From the NCBI GenBank assembly GCA_018674655.1, contig JABGZQ010000073.1, positions 1 through 48,278 of the forward strand: a stretch of 48,278 nucleotides of DNA, in the 5' to 3' direction. The notes beneath the pieces are model-generated. The model worked only from the letters and a program-made list of their open reading frames with translations, did not search any database and had not been told where the DNA came from. Shown piece after piece: positions 47,901 through 48,278 of this stretch. The DNA is from Fidelibacterota bacterium (GTDB lineage Bacteria > Fidelibacterota > Marinisomatia > Marinisomatales > TCS55). Each line of letters starts with the position of its first letter. The stretch's first letter is position 1. Made by a program: the position numbers and the translations under genes.

Positions 47901-48278
47901 GTCGCTGTATATACTGTGGATGAGGTGGCACTGAATGAACTCAAGGCACCATTGGTTACGGTAATATCCCCCACGGCAAAGTTGCTGGTGGCCTCACTAG
48001 AAGTAAATGTGAGTGACAAAGTGGCATCGTTGGAACTAAACCCGTCTAATCCTTCGGCTGCTGTGATGGTAATGGTTGGACCTGTAGTATCATAGAACCA
48101 ATTGAACTGATCGGCTGCAGTATTATTATTACTAGTTGCATCGGTAAAGGTAGCGGCGTCTACATCAATGGTTACGGCGCCTTCTACATGTGGTGTAAAC
48201 GTCGCTGTATATACTGTACTTGAGGTGGATGCAAAATCACTCAGAGATCCATTCGTAACTGTTATATCACCTACAGCA
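44927..48278 (-). CDS. Large multidomain T9SS-sorted surface protein, N-terminus cut by window edge
   Basis: At least 1116 residues; the frame stays open to the right edge, so the TTG at 48019 is not the start. From N to C: a 100-residue bacterial Ig-like unit (Big_12-like, about 47791-48090) with a second, cut copy at 48091-48278; a Big_5-like domain ([14 protein letters not shown]); a tandem-95/cadherin-like pair (F-E-D-V-A-I-S then [10 protein letters not shown]); a HYDIN/choice-of-anchor-D-like domain (I-N-F-G-K-V-I-V-N); an Ig-like domain; a long unassigned region; and a C-terminal sorting domain (about 44927-45211) with [15 protein letters not shown] and G-L-Y-F-Y. T9SS exports such proteins across the outer membrane and usually cleaves this tail. 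Likely adhesin-like; exact role unknown. Confidence 0.9.
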   Translation of the reverse strand, partial: AVGDITVTNGSLSDFASTSSTVYTATFTPHVEGAVTIDVDAATFTDATSNNNTAADQFNWFYDTTGPTITITAAEGLDGFSSNDATLSLTFTSSEATSNFAVGDITVTNGALSSFSATSSTVYTATFTPTSEGAVTIDVAAATFTDASSNNNTAADQFNWNYDSMAPTIVFSPANGSVGVALNTNITLTFNEPIRNNDNSALTNDNVDALIRLKTPIHSGIDIGFDATIDLTKKIITVNPTTDFSYSQTVYVGIGESVEDSVNNAIISAAASFTTTDTNRAPVLYTIGNQSTFEDVAISLVMSATDADLDKITFAGASSNSNVTVAVNDSLLTLYPAANWHGTTVITIIAVDNGPRTLTDSESFILTVRPVNDAPTALALDPDTVRENIPSGMHVGFFTATDVDTGETFTYNLISGNGSNDADNDKFLIINDTLRTSAMFDYESNDTLVIRVQVKDIGGLSYQTSKMVFVKDVPEPEIALSTSAINFGKVIVNRMGKKTISLSSVGIDTMVIDSVVVSGVGYSMDTKAYPVTLAPNLSTDFTFAFYPQVSGTSFGQANYYSNNISGIKQVSLVGEGVNDTIPPIILAPTTPITSTENQDVAITVNITDENEITKVNLYYQVGGSLEAVEQAATSNGDNTYTGTVNKDMVGINGLAYYYTATDEYSNFRHGDTLSLEIKYGQNRLTSAIAGTAYPNGVPKSKWRLISIPTHIDLNTINETIGDELGKPASDQTWLLYEDKGNANWLEAQDIKIGRGYWLHQRMEDDISFSVGSGKSVDLRNHTIRIPSGWSLMGNPYPFELKVSFDNASVYGPLTYGKSGIEGWDNETSTILPWEGYAIFNRTSDSVSLSINPLNTQESAKSKLLATKGWEIILSAENGEFGDVYNAMGRREDASETLDIWDNPEPPAMDKYISLAMNREDWGVDYALTSDIRSLDLMNGTWEMNLKTKDIDGPIQLASKLRGQLPSGVEVRLFDHIERKSYLLLEIYNGSITKFSNHYDYPMTLIVGELSYVDGMVAKIEASIPETFALDQNYPNPFNPVTTITFSLPVPSHVNLSVYNVLGQKVITLEKGWVNTGNHQTLWNGRDAQGNAVSSGLYFYSLEAENFRQVKKMLFLK
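47791..48278 (-). repeat. 300-bp tandem repeat encoding 100-residue Ig-like units
   Basis: 47791-48090 and 48091-48278 align at an exact 300-bp offset. Both contain the D-Q-F-N-W turn, a T-A-A-D segment and the T-F-T-D-A segment. Two stretches of about 26 bases are identical at the DNA level, so the copies are young or kept similar by recombination. The second copy is cut by the window, so the copy number is unknown. Confidence 0.85.

Noticed and set aside
48019-48019. TTG as the start of the T9SS cargo gene
   Set aside because: The frame stays open to the window edge and the repeat continues upstream, so the true start is outside.

Overview
The window looks like chromosome of a Gram-negative FCB-group bacterium, most probably a marine Marinimicrobia (SAR406)-like lineage. 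It is AT-rich, has many outer-membrane and lipoprotein genes (Lgt, LolA-like, Omp85-like, DUF4837-like), carries GmhB and RmlD glycan genes, and ends in a surface protein with a type IX secretion (T9SS) C-terminal sorting domain of the YPNPFNP kind. The lineage is inferred from this gene content; no rRNA is present to confirm it. There are no phage, IS, CRISPR or plasmid genes, and most of the window is densely packed housekeeping DNA.

Layout from left to right. 1-550 (minus): tRNA-Thr(TGT), tRNA-Tyr(GTA), tRNA-Gly(TCC), tRNA-Thr(GGT) and the 5' end of tuf, the same order as the E. coli tufB operon. 757-13165 (minus): a tightly coupled 13-gene run read as yebC, ruvC, ruvA, aminotransferase, gcvT, NAD-dependent epimerase, ftsK, lolA-like, LPG-synthase-TM-like protein, gmhB-like, ddl, a specialised NusG paralog, cysS. 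13246-16488 (plus): a leucine-catabolism trio (methylglutaconyl-CoA hydratase, HMG-CoA lyase, methylcrotonyl-CoA carboxylase beta). 16499-19564 (minus): thioesterase and accA, then a polyprenyl-phosphate mannosyltransferase and rmlD. 19695-30443 (minus): an envelope region with a DUF4837-like lipoprotein, rnr, an Omp85-like barrel, a 1022-residue outer-membrane barrel-like protein, a beta-propeller-like protein, lgt, a membrane protein with a C-terminal zinc ribbon, and a CPBP protease.

30502-36489: lepA (minus), a small secreted lipoprotein (plus) with its terminator, and smc (minus). 36622-41764 (minus): hinT, rsmE, a small barrel-like protein, then a coupled run folB, folK, deoxynucleoside kinase, a 57-residue single-TM protein, doxX, a zinc-type alcohol dehydrogenase and a 2Fe-2S ferredoxin-like gene. 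41854-42684 (minus): an unrecognised lipoprotein with an EF-hand-like loop and a conserved-looking E/H cluster. 42804-44867 (minus): groES-groEL with a strong terminator and a degenerate CIRCE operator. 44927 to the right edge (minus): a large multidomain T9SS cargo protein, cut by the window, with a 300-bp repeat at its visible N-terminal side.

The most unusual parts are (i) the overlapping propeller / 1022-residue barrel / Omp85 gene set at 22813-27965, whose propeller seems to lack a standard start codon for its signal peptide; (ii) the lipoprotein at 41854-42684; (iii) the membrane protein with a C-terminal zinc ribbon at 28804-29667; and (iv) the NusG paralog inside the 12-kb operon. None can be shown to be a new system from sequence alone.
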